Shown here: positions 55,527 to 62,923 of the stretch, piece by piece
Position numbering within the stretch: position 1 is the stretch's first letter
Layout of the letters: each line of letters begins with the position of its first letter
Source of the DNA: VFKI01 sp964647825
GTDB taxonomy: Bacteria; Pseudomonadota; Gammaproteobacteria; DSM-16500
Direction: 5' to 3'
NCBI GenBank assembly: GCA_964647825.1
Contig: CAZYJL010000009.1
Location: 1-62,923, forward strand
DNA length: 62,923 nt
Translations under genes and position numbers: made by a program
The notes under the pieces: model-generated
What the model was told of the DNA's origin: nothing
The model's input: only the letters and a program-made list of their open reading frames with translations
Databases searched by the model: none

Positions 55527-55545
55527 TTTATCGATTATCGATAAA
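55527..55545. promoter_or_regulatory. 19-bp perfect palindrome upstream of lysA
   Basis: TTTATCGATTATCGATAAA is a 9-bp inverted repeat about one base, 135 bp before the lysA ATG. It looks like a dimer-binding operator. A half-site-like TTATCGATAA is also present in the 7.9-kb divergent control region. No regulator can be named. Confidence 0.5.
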
Positions 55546-55679
55546 TTTCTTCATGTTTAACCCAAAAAAGGTTATTGAGACTTATTTCTATCTGCTACAA
55601 CACATTCTGGTGCTACACTAATTTCAATAGTTTTATCCTATTATTTAAAATACTCTCTCACGAAGGATTCTCTAATAAC

Positions 55680-56981
55680 ATGTCAGCTTTTCATTATCAG
55701 CAGGATACGCTTTATATTGAAAATGTCAGTTGTGAAGAAATTGCGGCAACCTACGGCACACCCAGTTATATCTACTCACATGCCATGCTCAAAAACAATT
55801 GGCAGCAGTTTGATGCAGCCTTTGCCAAACTAAAACACCGAATTTGTTACGCTGTCAAAGCGAATTCTAATCTTGCTATATTAAATTTATTCGCAAAACT
55901 CGGTTCTGGATTTGACATTGTCTCTGGCGGTGAATTGGATCGTGTCATCGCTGCGGGCGGTGATCCCTCCAAAATAGTATTTTCAGGCGTTGCAAAAAAG
56001 AAAACGGAAATTCACAAAGCACTGGATTATCAAATTGATTGTTTCAACATTGAATCTGAAGCAGAACTCTACCGTATTCACACAATCGCTGCAGAAAAGA
56101 ATTGCATTGCACCCATTGGATTACGTATTAATCCAGACATTGATGCCAAAACACATCACCATATTGCAACAGGTCGAAAAGAAAATAAATTTGGTTTACC
56201 GGCTGAAGACGTTATGAGAATTATTGCAACAATTTCTTCATTACCTCATGTCAAATTAAAAGGGATTGGCTGTCATATTGGTTCACAACTCACCTCGCTA
56301 GATCCCTTTATTTTTGCTTGTCGGCGTATGCTTGAATTTATAAAAGAAATTAATGAAATGAACAAAATTAACAAAACAACGCATCACATCACGCATCTCG
56401 ATTTAGGTGGTGGTCTTGGTGTGCCTTATCATCAAGAGAACCCACCAACCGTTATTGATTATGCAAATGCATTGTGCACTGAATTAAAAAATGTGCCACT
56501 CACCATTTTACTCGAACCGGGTAGAATATTAGTTGCTAATACAGGTATTTTACTTACTCAAGTTGAATATATAAAAAAAACAACGAAGAAAAATTTTGCA
56601 ATTGTTGATGCTGGCATGAATGATTTCGTGCGTCCTGCACTTTATGATGCATGGCATGCTATTTCTGTAGTCACTCACAATCCTTCTTTATCTGAAGAAA
56701 GATATGATGTGGCAGGACCTGTCTGTGAATCTGCTGATTTTCTTGGAAAAGACCGCTTATTACGTCTTGAAGAAAATACAATTCTTGCAATCCATCACGC
56801 CGGCGCATACGGATTTAGTATGAGTTCTCATTATAATTCTAGACCACGTGCTGCTGAAATTTTGGTAAATAATCAACAGCATTTTCTTATTCGTGCACGT
56901 GAAACATTTGCGGATCTTACTGCAGGCGAAAGAATTCCTTCTTCATTTGAAAATTCATCTAATGAAATCACAGATTATTAA
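55680..56981 (+). CDS. lysA: Diaminopimelate decarboxylase
   Basis: The protein has 433 aa from MSAFHYQQDTLYIENV; 35 in-frame codons upstream are not conserved-looking. PLP Lys K60 lies in CYAVKANSN, with GSGFDIVSGGEL, GIGCHIGSQ, LLEPGR and GPVCESADFLGKDR as usual. It makes lysine from meso-diaminopimelate. AAGGA is 12 nt upstream, which is rather long. The acyl-CoA dehydrogenase gene follows after 15 bp, so the two may be cotranscribed. Confidence 0.95.
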   Translation: MSAFHYQQDTLYIENVSCEEIAATYGTPSYIYSHAMLKNNWQQFDAAFAKLKHRICYAVKANSNLAILNLFAKLGSGFDIVSGGELDRVIAAGGDPSKIVFSGVAKKKTEIHKALDYQIDCFNIESEAELYRIHTIAAEKNCIAPIGLRINPDIDAKTHHHIATGRKENKFGLPAEDVMRIIATISSLPHVKLKGIGCHIGSQLTSLDPFIFACRRMLEFIKEINEMNKINKTTHHITHLDLGGGLGVPYHQENPPTVIDYANALCTELKNVPLTILLEPGRILVANTGILLTQVEYIKKTTKKNFAIVDAGMNDFVRPALYDAWHAISVVTHNPSLSEERYDVAGPVCESADFLGKDRLLRLEENTILAIHHAGAYGFSMSSHYNSRPRAAEILVNNQQHFLIRARETFADLTAGERIPSSFENSSNEITDY

Positions 56982-56996
56982 ATAGGAAATATTGAA

Positions 56997-58148
56997 ATGG
57001 ATTTTAATTTATCAGAGACACAAATTGCTTTAAAAAATGCAGCTCGTCAATTTGCAGATGATGCTATGGCACCCTATGCTGATGAATGGGATAAAACCGC
57101 TTTTTTTCCCATTGACACACTCAAACAAGCTGCAACCCTCGGATTTGCTGGATTATACGTCGATCCTCAATGGGGCGGCAGTGGCTTATCACGTCTTGAT
57201 GGCACACTGATTTTTGAAGAATTAGCCACCGCTTGTCCTTCTACTGCTGCTTGGCTATCCATTCATAATATGGTCACATCACTGATTGAAAAATTTGCGA
57301 CGCCTAGTTTATGTGGACAATGGTTACAAAAACTTTGCTCAATGGAAACACTCGCCAGTTATTGCCTGACAGAACCACAAGCAGGTTCTGATGCAGCAGC
57401 ATTACAAATGACTGCAACACGCAATGGCAATACGTATATTTTAAACGGCGCAAAAGCATTTATTTCTGGTGGATCTGTCAGTGATATATACGTGTGTATG
57501 GTGCGTACAGGAGAACAAGGTCCGCGCGGCATTAGCTGTCTATTAGTACCAAAAGAGACGCGAGGAATCAGTTTTGGTAAACTCGAAAAAAAACTTGGCT
57601 GGCATTCGCAACCCACTTCGATGATTTTTTTCGAAGATTGTCATGTACCGATTGAAAATAGAATTGGCAAAGAAGGGGAAGGATTTTCTATTGCACTGTC
57701 TGCTTTAAATGGTGGTAGAATCAACATTGCAGCCTGTTCTTTAGGTGGTGCGAAAAAATGTTTACAACTCGCACGAAGACATCTGCATGATAGACAACAA
57801 TTCGGCAAAAAACTGGCAGAGTTTGAGGCGTTACAATTCCGCTTTGCTGATATGTTTACTGCAATCGAAACAGCCCGTCTTGCTATTTTTCATGCCGCCA
57901 CAAAACTTGATCAAGCACACCCACATGCTGCAATGTATTGTGCCATGGCAAAACGTCTTGCAACAGATGAAGGTTTCCAAATTTGTCATGAGGCCATGCA
58001 ACTATTTGGTGGTTACGGCTATCTGTGTGACTATCCCATTGAACGATATTTTCGTGATTTACGTGTGCATCAAATTTTAGAAGGGACCAATGAAATTATG
58101 CGCCTAGTGATTGCCAAAAAAGTGCTTGATGAAACATTTGAAATTTAA
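56997..58148 (+). CDS. Acyl-CoA dehydrogenase (isobutyryl-CoA dehydrogenase-like)
   Basis: The protein has 383 aa. The family blocks YCLTEPQAGSDAAAL, GAKAFISGG, RQQFGKKLAEFEALQFRFADM and MQLFGGYGYLCDYPIERYFRD are present, with catalytic-position E362 in ILEGTNEIMR. AGGA precedes the ATG. Close resemblance to short-chain/branched enzymes suggests isobutyryl-CoA oxidation in valine breakdown, fitting the hydratase/hydrolase pair at 31-33 kb and ETF-QO at 29 kb. Butyryl-CoA is the alternative substrate. Confidence 0.92.
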   Translation: MDFNLSETQIALKNAARQFADDAMAPYADEWDKTAFFPIDTLKQAATLGFAGLYVDPQWGGSGLSRLDGTLIFEELATACPSTAAWLSIHNMVTSLIEKFATPSLCGQWLQKLCSMETLASYCLTEPQAGSDAAALQMTATRNGNTYILNGAKAFISGGSVSDIYVCMVRTGEQGPRGISCLLVPKETRGISFGKLEKKLGWHSQPTSMIFFEDCHVPIENRIGKEGEGFSIALSALNGGRINIAACSLGGAKKCLQLARRHLHDRQQFGKKLAEFEALQFRFADMFTAIETARLAIFHAATKLDQAHPHAAMYCAMAKRLATDEGFQICHEAMQLFGGYGYLCDYPIERYFRDLRVHQILEGTNEIMRLVIAKKVLDETFEI

Positions 58149-58247
58149 TCATTGCGAAAAATCGATACCTGAGACATGATTGAAACTCATACGAATAAAT
58201 TTAAAGCTAATAACCAAAAACTGATTATTTTATAAACAAAGATAACA

Positions 58248-58431
58248 CAACTACTCAGATAGTCAGGTTTTTTTACTTGACTGACCGCAGTCGCCCAACA
58301 GCAGATTGCATTTTACCAAGGGAAATGCGCTTCATGCATCATGAAAGGGCGTTTGCTTCGATAAAGTACTGTCTCTGTGGGACCTGTGTTATGCAGTCAA
58401 GTGAAAAAAACCTGACTACCTGAGTCGTTAC
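58248..58431. mobile_element. 184-bp palindromic MITE-like element
   Basis: The left end ACAACTACTCAGATAGTCAG mirrors the right end CTGACTACCTGAGTCGTTAC, followed inward by a shared GTTTTTTT.ACTTGACTG. The flanks AAGATAAC (58240-58247) and AAAATAAC (58432-58439) agree at 7 of 8 bases. The core matches other copies in opposite orientation. Non-coding. Confidence 0.87.
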
Positions 58432-58482
58432 AAAATAACAATGCTTTTTTCATAAAGTAACATATCTGTGGGAGATCGTTTC

Positions 58483-59853
58483 ATGCAACTGTTTCGCACC
58501 AAAAACCCCGAAAAAATCAGCGATAATGGATTAAAAAAAACATTGGGTGCACTGGATCTTGTCTTGATGGGTGTTGGGGTCATTATCGGTGCCGGTGTCT
58601 TTGTGCTCACCGGCGTGGCTGCTGCAACAAAAGCAGGACCAGGTATTTCATTCTCTTATCTGATCGGCGGAATTGCTGCTTTGCTATCTGCGCTTTCTTA
58701 TACTGAATTAGCGACATCAATTGGCGGATGTGGTAGCGCGTATGGTTATACTTACGCGGGCTTTGGAGAATTAATTGCATGGATCATTGGCTGGAATTTA
58801 ATTTTTGAATATACCCTAGCTGTTGCAACAATCGCCATTGGTTGGTCAGGTTATGTGAATGACGCGCTAACTGCCATTCATATTCACTTGCCGAATGCTT
58901 TAGTTCATAATCCTTTTGAAGGTGGCATCATCAACCTACCTGCTGTACTCATTATTGGTATTCTAGGTTTTATCTTATGTGGCGGCACGCGGCAAAGTGC
59001 GCGTTTCACGAGCGTTATGGTTTTTGTCAAATTACTTACCATTACTGTATTTACCATCATTGCAATAAAACATTTTCAGCTATCTAATTGGCAAAATTTC
59101 TTGCCGTTTGGTTGGCAAGGTGTCTTTCATGGAGCTGCATTAGTTTTTTATGCTTATGTCGGTTTTGATGCGCTCTCTACCGCTGCTGAAGAAACCATCA
59201 ACCCGCAACGCAATTTACCCATCGGTATTATTATTTCAGTGTTGATTTGTACTGTCATTTATATGCTAGTCGCTGGCCTCCTCACTGGCATCGCGTCTTA
59301 TACAACCTTAAATATAAAATCACCTATTGCAGAAACTGTCGCTACGCTCGGCTATCCTATTGTGTCCGGTATGATTGCAGCAGGTGCGATTGCAGGACTC
59401 ACGACAGGTATGCTAGTGATGTATTATGGTGCAACACGCATCACATTAGCGATTGCACGAGATGGCTTAATTCCTGCTTTTTTTGCACGTATTCATCCAA
59501 CAACCCACACACCTGTCAGTAACATCGTTATTTTTGGAATAATTATTGCGCTAATTGCTGGATTAGTCCCCCTTGGTACAGCAGCAGAATTAGTCAATAT
59601 TGGTACATTAACCGCATTTTTATTAGTCTGTGCAGGCGTCATTCTTCTAAGACGACTACATCCAAATTTGCCGCGCCCCTTCAAACTACCTTTAAATCCT
59701 TTAATCCCCCTACTTGGCATGCTGTTTTGTCTCATTCTCATTCTTAATCTGTCCGCGATCGCATGGATACGTTTTTCTATTTGGGTGGCTATTGGTTTAG
59801 TGATTTATTTTGGCTGGGGATATTGGCATAGCCAATTAAGAGAAAAAAAATAA
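58483..59853 (+). CDS. Amino-acid permease, APC superfamily (cationic-amino-acid type)
   Basis: The protein has 456 aa from the ATG at 58483, 8 nt after GGGAG. A GTG five codons earlier contains that site and is rejected. There are about twelve membrane helices, with helix 1 GVGVIIGAGVFVLTGVAA and the CAT-family block FYAYVGFDALSTAAEETINPQRNLP. It probably imports amino acids with H+. It complements the glutamate/dicarboxylate symporter in an amino-acid-based metabolism. Confidence 0.93.
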   Translation: MQLFRTKNPEKISDNGLKKTLGALDLVLMGVGVIIGAGVFVLTGVAAATKAGPGISFSYLIGGIAALLSALSYTELATSIGGCGSAYGYTYAGFGELIAWIIGWNLIFEYTLAVATIAIGWSGYVNDALTAIHIHLPNALVHNPFEGGIINLPAVLIIGILGFILCGGTRQSARFTSVMVFVKLLTITVFTIIAIKHFQLSNWQNFLPFGWQGVFHGAALVFYAYVGFDALSTAAEETINPQRNLPIGIIISVLICTVIYMLVAGLLTGIASYTTLNIKSPIAETVATLGYPIVSGMIAAGAIAGLTTGMLVMYYGATRITLAIARDGLIPAFFARIHPTTHTPVSNIVIFGIIIALIAGLVPLGTAAELVNIGTLTAFLLVCAGVILLRRLHPNLPRPFKLPLNPLIPLLGMLFCLILILNLSAIAWIRFSIWVAIGLVIYFGWGYWHSQLREKK

Positions 59854-59903
59854 ATAAAAAAACAGTAGCTTGAGCCAATTATCACCCCACGCGGATTCTG
59901 TCA

Positions 59904-59922
59904 CCCCGCACTTGTTGCGGGG
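59904..59922. repeat. CCCCGCA/TGCGGGG hairpin repeat (repeat type 4)
   Basis: A 7-bp GC stem with a 5-nt loop (CTTGT) within TGTCACCCCGCA...GGGGCCCAG. The same stem is at 61523-61541, in the opposite orientation, with a shared GTGA.(T)ATTGGCT arm. Such GTCACCCCGCA palindromes are scattered in many bacterial genomes. Confidence 0.6.
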
Positions 59923-59953
59923 CCCAGTATAAAAAATGAAAATTAAATCAAAA

Positions 59954-60147
59954 GTAATAGCTCAGTAAGGGTGTATTTTTTGCTTAACTGCATATCAGTC
60001 GTCCATTGGCTGTTGCAAGTGATCGAAGCCTTGCCCTTTCCAATCACATGAAACGTACTTTGTCGGCCTGAAAAAGTACCTAAAGCATTGGGCAACGTGG
60101 TGGATCAAAATAGTTAGCAATACTTTGCATTACCCTGAATTATTAAC
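59954..60147. mobile_element. Degenerate palindromic element
   Basis: The left end GTAATAGCTCAGTAAGGGTG and the right end CTGAATTATTAAC are weak mirror images of the family ends. The interior keeps ATCGAAGCCTTGCCCTTTCC and GCATTGGGCAAC. It is the most decayed copy and has no target duplication. It fills most of the gene-free stretch 59854-60225. Confidence 0.55.
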
Positions 60148-60225
60148 CTACTTTGTCAAAAGTTGTTGGCAAGCTCCACCGCTCAATATGCGGCGAAGTT
60201 ATTAGTAACGGTGACAACTACATCA

Positions 60226-61425
60226 TCAAACAACGCGATGTTTCTTCAGGGGCAGTGTGTCGGATTTGCTTCGGCATAAGTGCTGTAAGAGAGCAGCTGT
60301 TTTTAATTTCCATAAGATTTGAAAACCAGGATCCCAGCAGTCAAAAGGCACCAGCCCAATAGCACCAACTGCAGCCAGTTTAGTGCACAGCCATTTTTGA
60401 CCGTGATAACCAAATAAATGAGATAAACCAATACCGTTCAAACGTTTCACACCGGCATGCATAGAAAGTTCAATCCGTTTAGGCAATTGCTTGCATAGTC
60501 CAGTTTTATCATCAATAACGTTGCAAATCCCTTTTGAAAATGTCTGCAAATCAACAAGGGGGGATTGTTTCTGCAAAGCGGACCAAACTACCGTATCAAC
60601 AAAATCACTTTTGTTAGACGATAATCCACCTAATCTTTGTTGAAAATTCACGTCATTGAACTGATTAATGAATTCCGCAAAAATAGACGTATCCCATGCA
60701 AAACCTTGTTTAATCACATGCAAATCAGAATTACCTAAGTTAAGAGATGGTTTAATTGCTTCTCTGAACACTTGTGCAACCTCAGAGTATTCTATTGAAT
60801 TTTTAAATTCATCCGAGTCAATATCTCTGTTATTCGGAATTGCTTCACTTTCAATCGTTGCCTCGACGAATGCAGCGATTGCATCTCTTACAGATTGCAT
60901 ACGTTCTGCAGTGATTTCTTGATGATTCTTTGGAAAAACAGCGGCCAATTGTTCTTGAAATTGATCACATTGGTCGTTAAACACTGATTGAAGGAGACTA
61001 GCTAAGCCAACAGGTTCTTCTTTTTCTTCTAATTCACGTAAATCAAATTCACCCGCCATGGCCAGCACTTGCAAAATCGTGCCTTCATAACAGAAATTAC
61101 CCCAGCCTATCACGCGAACAGAGATGTGCATCAAAGAAGGATTATCTTTCAAGAAAGTCAGCATTGCATCGATGTGTTTGTGCCAAAGTAAGTTTGTGGC
61201 GATGAAAGCAGCTTTTTCCTTTTCCAAATGTGGCTTAAAGAACGCATTTGCTTGTTTGTTAGCGCGCGCAAAGTGCGCAAAGTCAGAAGGCGTCAGAAAT
61301 TTGACAAAAACTTCATCTGCCACATCTTTTGATATTGGAATAGGTGGATTAGCTTCCTCAGGTGTTGACGAAGTAAGATCGAATTTCTTCTCTTCCAACT
61401 TTTCTAATTTACGTGTACTTAACAT
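60226..61425 (-). CDS. Hypothetical protein with possible F-box-like N-terminus
   Basis: The protein has 399 aa from the ATG at 61425; an ATG seven codons earlier is possible. Residues about 30-65 (ISKDVADEVFVKFLTPSDFAHFARANKQANAFFK) resemble an F-box motif: a P/I-rich start, L at helix ends and a cluster of A-N-K. The rest is unassigned, with segments such as ICNVIDDKTGLCKQLPKRIE and LSHLFGYHGQKWL. There is no signal peptide or membrane helix. F-box proteins in Legionellales are translocated into the host, so an effector role is plausible but unproven. Confidence 0.6.
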   Translation of the reverse strand: MLSTRKLEKLEEKKFDLTSSTPEEANPPIPISKDVADEVFVKFLTPSDFAHFARANKQANAFFKPHLEKEKAAFIATNLLWHKHIDAMLTFLKDNPSLMHISVRVIGWGNFCYEGTILQVLAMAGEFDLRELEEKEEPVGLASLLQSVFNDQCDQFQEQLAAVFPKNHQEITAERMQSVRDAIAAFVEATIESEAIPNNRDIDSDEFKNSIEYSEVAQVFREAIKPSLNLGNSDLHVIKQGFAWDTSIFAEFINQFNDVNFQQRLGGLSSNKSDFVDTVVWSALQKQSPLVDLQTFSKGICNVIDDKTGLCKQLPKRIELSMHAGVKRLNGIGLSHLFGYHGQKWLCTKLAAVGAIGLVPFDCWDPGFQILWKLKTAALLQHLCRSKSDTLPLKKHRVV

Positions 61426-61522
61426 TATATGCGCTCTTATTTTCATCTAAGAGTAAAGCAAGCATAGCAGCAGAAGAGACAAAGTCTATAGCTGTGACAA
61501 TTTTTTCGTTTTTTATATCAGA

Positions 61523-61541
61523 CCCCGCAACAAGTGCGGGG
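61523..61541. repeat. CCCCGCA/TGCGGGG hairpin repeat (repeat type 4)
   Basis: The same stem as at 59904, in opposite orientation. It is followed by GTGACTATTGGCTAACTCAG and, 40 bp on, by a second GATGACAATTGGCTAATACA, a direct repeat of about 16 bp. Lies in the 256-bp gap before rdgC; nothing else is seen there. Confidence 0.6.
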
Positions 61542-61681
61542 TGACTATTGGCTAACTCAGGAGGAAACGATTAGCTAACACGCGATGACAATTGGCTAAT
61601 ACAGAGAGAATTAATGAATACAGGGTAACCGTTTACTGGTACGACATAAATAATAGTACGTACAAGCTAATCATCATCCAT

Positions 61682-62629
61682 CTATGCAACCGCCTCAACC
61701 ACGACTTCTACCGATTTTTCATTTTCTTTAGTCGCAGCAACTTCTGACACCGCACATAAATCCACTAATAACGCAGACAGCACTTCCGTCATCACAAAAA
61801 AATCTGCATCCATTTGCTGTTGTTGCGTTTCAGGTTCCATTTCTTGTGAACGTGCCATAATTTGATCTTCAAAACGAATACTTTGCAAAGTAAAGTTTTC
61901 CGTTAAGTTAAAACTCACTTGACCTTGCCATGAAAATGCCAATTGCTTAACACAACACCCTTCTGCTAATAACGTTTGAATACTCTCTGAAAAAAGATCT
62001 TGCTGCTGACAGCGAATCACACGACCTTGATTCGCAGGATCGTTTAACACTGCCGCTCTCTCAATATTAAAAGGTGCAGGACAACTATCTGCTTTTAACC
62101 AATGTGTCATAAACGAAGTCAACGCTTGTTGTTTTATCGGTTGTATGGCGTCTGTTACTGATTTTTTGAACACTGACAAAAAATATTCCGTTAATTTCGT
62201 ACTCGTCGTTCCCAATACTAACCAGCTATGTCGACTGTCTAGAAAGCCATAAACCCGTGTTAATTTACTAAATGCGCGAGGTAACAACGTTACTGTCATT
62301 TCATCTTTCAGTGAATTTCTTTCTTGTTGATACACTTTACGATTTTCTGTTTTTTCGATTTTTTTAATTTTTTCATCTACATTTTGTTTAATCACGCCTG
62401 CTGGTAAAATTTTTTCTTCTACTTGTAAACAAAGTAATGTACAGCCATTGACTGTTCTAAATAACGGCGCATCAGGCTCATCTAAATAAGGAGACACCCA
62501 TCCCGCACTCGCAGGCAGAGAAGGTAAACACGCAGTAAACTGACTCTGACTTAATTGCTCTGTTAAAACTTCAGTGGAAAAATGACTTGCTCCCGTCAGC
62601 TTAAACAGCTGCGTTTGTTTGAACCACAT
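61682..62629 (-). CDS. rdgC: Recombination-associated protein RdgC
   Basis: The protein has 315 aa. The start MWFKQTQLFKLT follows AAGGGAAGG, and ACLPSLPASAGWVSPY, LLCLQVEEKILPAGVI and LLPRAFSKLTRVYGFLDSRHSWLVLGT are family-typical. RdgC is a ring-shaped DNA-binding protein that modulates RecA. Expected gammaproteobacterial size (about 300). A Glu/Val-rich C-terminal tail (KENEKSVEVVVEAVA) is slightly extended. Confidence 0.93.
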   Translation of the reverse strand: MWFKQTQLFKLTGASHFSTEVLTEQLSQSQFTACLPSLPASAGWVSPYLDEPDAPLFRTVNGCTLLCLQVEEKILPAGVIKQNVDEKIKKIEKTENRKVYQQERNSLKDEMTVTLLPRAFSKLTRVYGFLDSRHSWLVLGTTSTKLTEYFLSVFKKSVTDAIQPIKQQALTSFMTHWLKADSCPAPFNIERAAVLNDPANQGRVIRCQQQDLFSESIQTLLAEGCCVKQLAFSWQGQVSFNLTENFTLQSIRFEDQIMARSQEMEPETQQQQMDADFFVMTEVLSALLVDLCAVSEVAATKENEKSVEVVVEAVA

Positions 62630-62703
62630 ATACCTTCCCTTATCTTTTATTTAAAAAGTGAATGCGAGCATACCAAAGCAAACGATGCTCGCAAAAGACT
62701 ATT

Positions 62704-62810
62704 AAACTTGGGACTATTAACAATTGGATACTTTTAATCATTTTAACATCAAATACACTCATCCTGATTGGATTTGATTCTCAAAAACTTCTTGTTTTCT
62801 CCTTTGTACC
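62704..62810. repeat. Second copy of repeat type 2
   Basis: ACAATTGGATACTTTTAATC, then AACATCAAATACACTCATCC and ATTGGATTTGATTCTC, match the ends and (inverted) core of the element at 14995-15111. The partner end is not recognisable, so it is truncated or rearranged. Confidence 0.6.
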
Positions 62811-62873
62811 GGACATTTTTTAATACTGTAAATTTTTAAACCACTTACCGTAAAAAACAGTCTTCCATCAGGG

Positions 62874-62923
62874 CCACCTCATATAAAATGATCTTTTTCT
62901 GAACTATTTTTTACAAAAAGAAG
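62874..62923. repeat. Start of another repeat type 3 copy, cut by window end
   Basis: GGCCACCTCATATAAAATGA, then TCTTTTT and a diverged segment, match the terminal repeats of the 47718-47926 element (both the left end and the complement of the right end). The element continues beyond the window. Confidence 0.75.

Noticed and set aside
60153..60362. Open frame on the plus strand (SKVVGKLHRSICGE...) near the degenerate element
   Set aside because: Starts with TTG without a ribosome site and overlaps the 3' end of the better-supported minus-strand gene.

Overview
The window reads as one contig from an AT-rich, probably host-associated gammaproteobacterium. Housekeeping genes (asd-fimV-truA-accD-dedD block, rdgC, proQ, fis, cvpA, tsaB, lysA, fdxA) are of gammaproteobacterial type. 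A polyhydroxyalkanoate (PHA) locus, an NAD-glutamate dehydrogenase of the 180-kDa class, two ankyrin-repeat proteins and several orphan effector-like proteins together suggest Legionellales (Legionella/Coxiella/Aquicella-like). That placement is inference; no rRNA or other decisive marker is present. I saw no tRNA, rRNA, transposase gene or CRISPR array.

Layout. 1-4529: 3' part of a giant MBG/YDG-repeat adhesin. 4.6-7.9 kb: ankyrin protein, membrane/coiled-coil protein, and an orphan OmpR-type regulator preceded by an unlisted 40-aa ORF with a perfect Shine-Dalgarno. 8.1-13.5 kb: RND efflux pair converging on a MATE exporter. 13.5-17 kb: ankyrin protein resembling AnkH, a disordered protein, a dicarboxylate/glutamate symporter. 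17.5-28.5 kb: long minus-strand housekeeping block dedD, accD, truA, mini-fimV, asd, alpha/beta-hydrolase, gdh, tsaB, histone-like protein. 29-33 kb: ETF-QO and two crotonase-fold enzymes of valine/fatty-acid breakdown. 33-38 kb: L,D-transpeptidase, ProQ, Fis, acyl-CoA synthetase, ferredoxin. 38-44 kb: M50/HlyD fusion, degenerate GGDEF-EAL protein with CvpA, NlpC/P60-like hydrolase. 44.5-50.7 kb: PHA island with a short divergent synthase on the plus strand, an autoregulated TetR operon, and a phasin-phaC-phaJ operon behind a near-consensus sigma70 promoter. 50.9-55.4 kb: P450, class I terpene synthase and FAD monooxygenase with overlapping reading frames, followed by a GST-fold protein; this looks like a compact terpenoid biosynthetic cluster. 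55.6-62.6 kb: lysA, acyl-CoA dehydrogenase, amino-acid permease, a possible F-box-like protein, rdgC.

Two features stand out. First, the putative terpenoid cluster. Second, a family of non-coding palindromic elements (GTAAC...GTTAC ends) flanked by 8-bp target duplications. Members range from about 180 bp down to only 20 bp, and they sit in many intergenic gaps of the window, including the gap where folC is normally found. Three further dispersed repeat types are also present.

Metabolically, amino acids imported by the permease and symporter could feed glutamate dehydrogenase and valine breakdown (acyl-CoA dehydrogenase, enoyl-CoA hydratase, hydroxyisobutyryl-CoA hydrolase, ETF-QO). The hydroxyacyl-CoA made by PhaJ can be stored as PHA.
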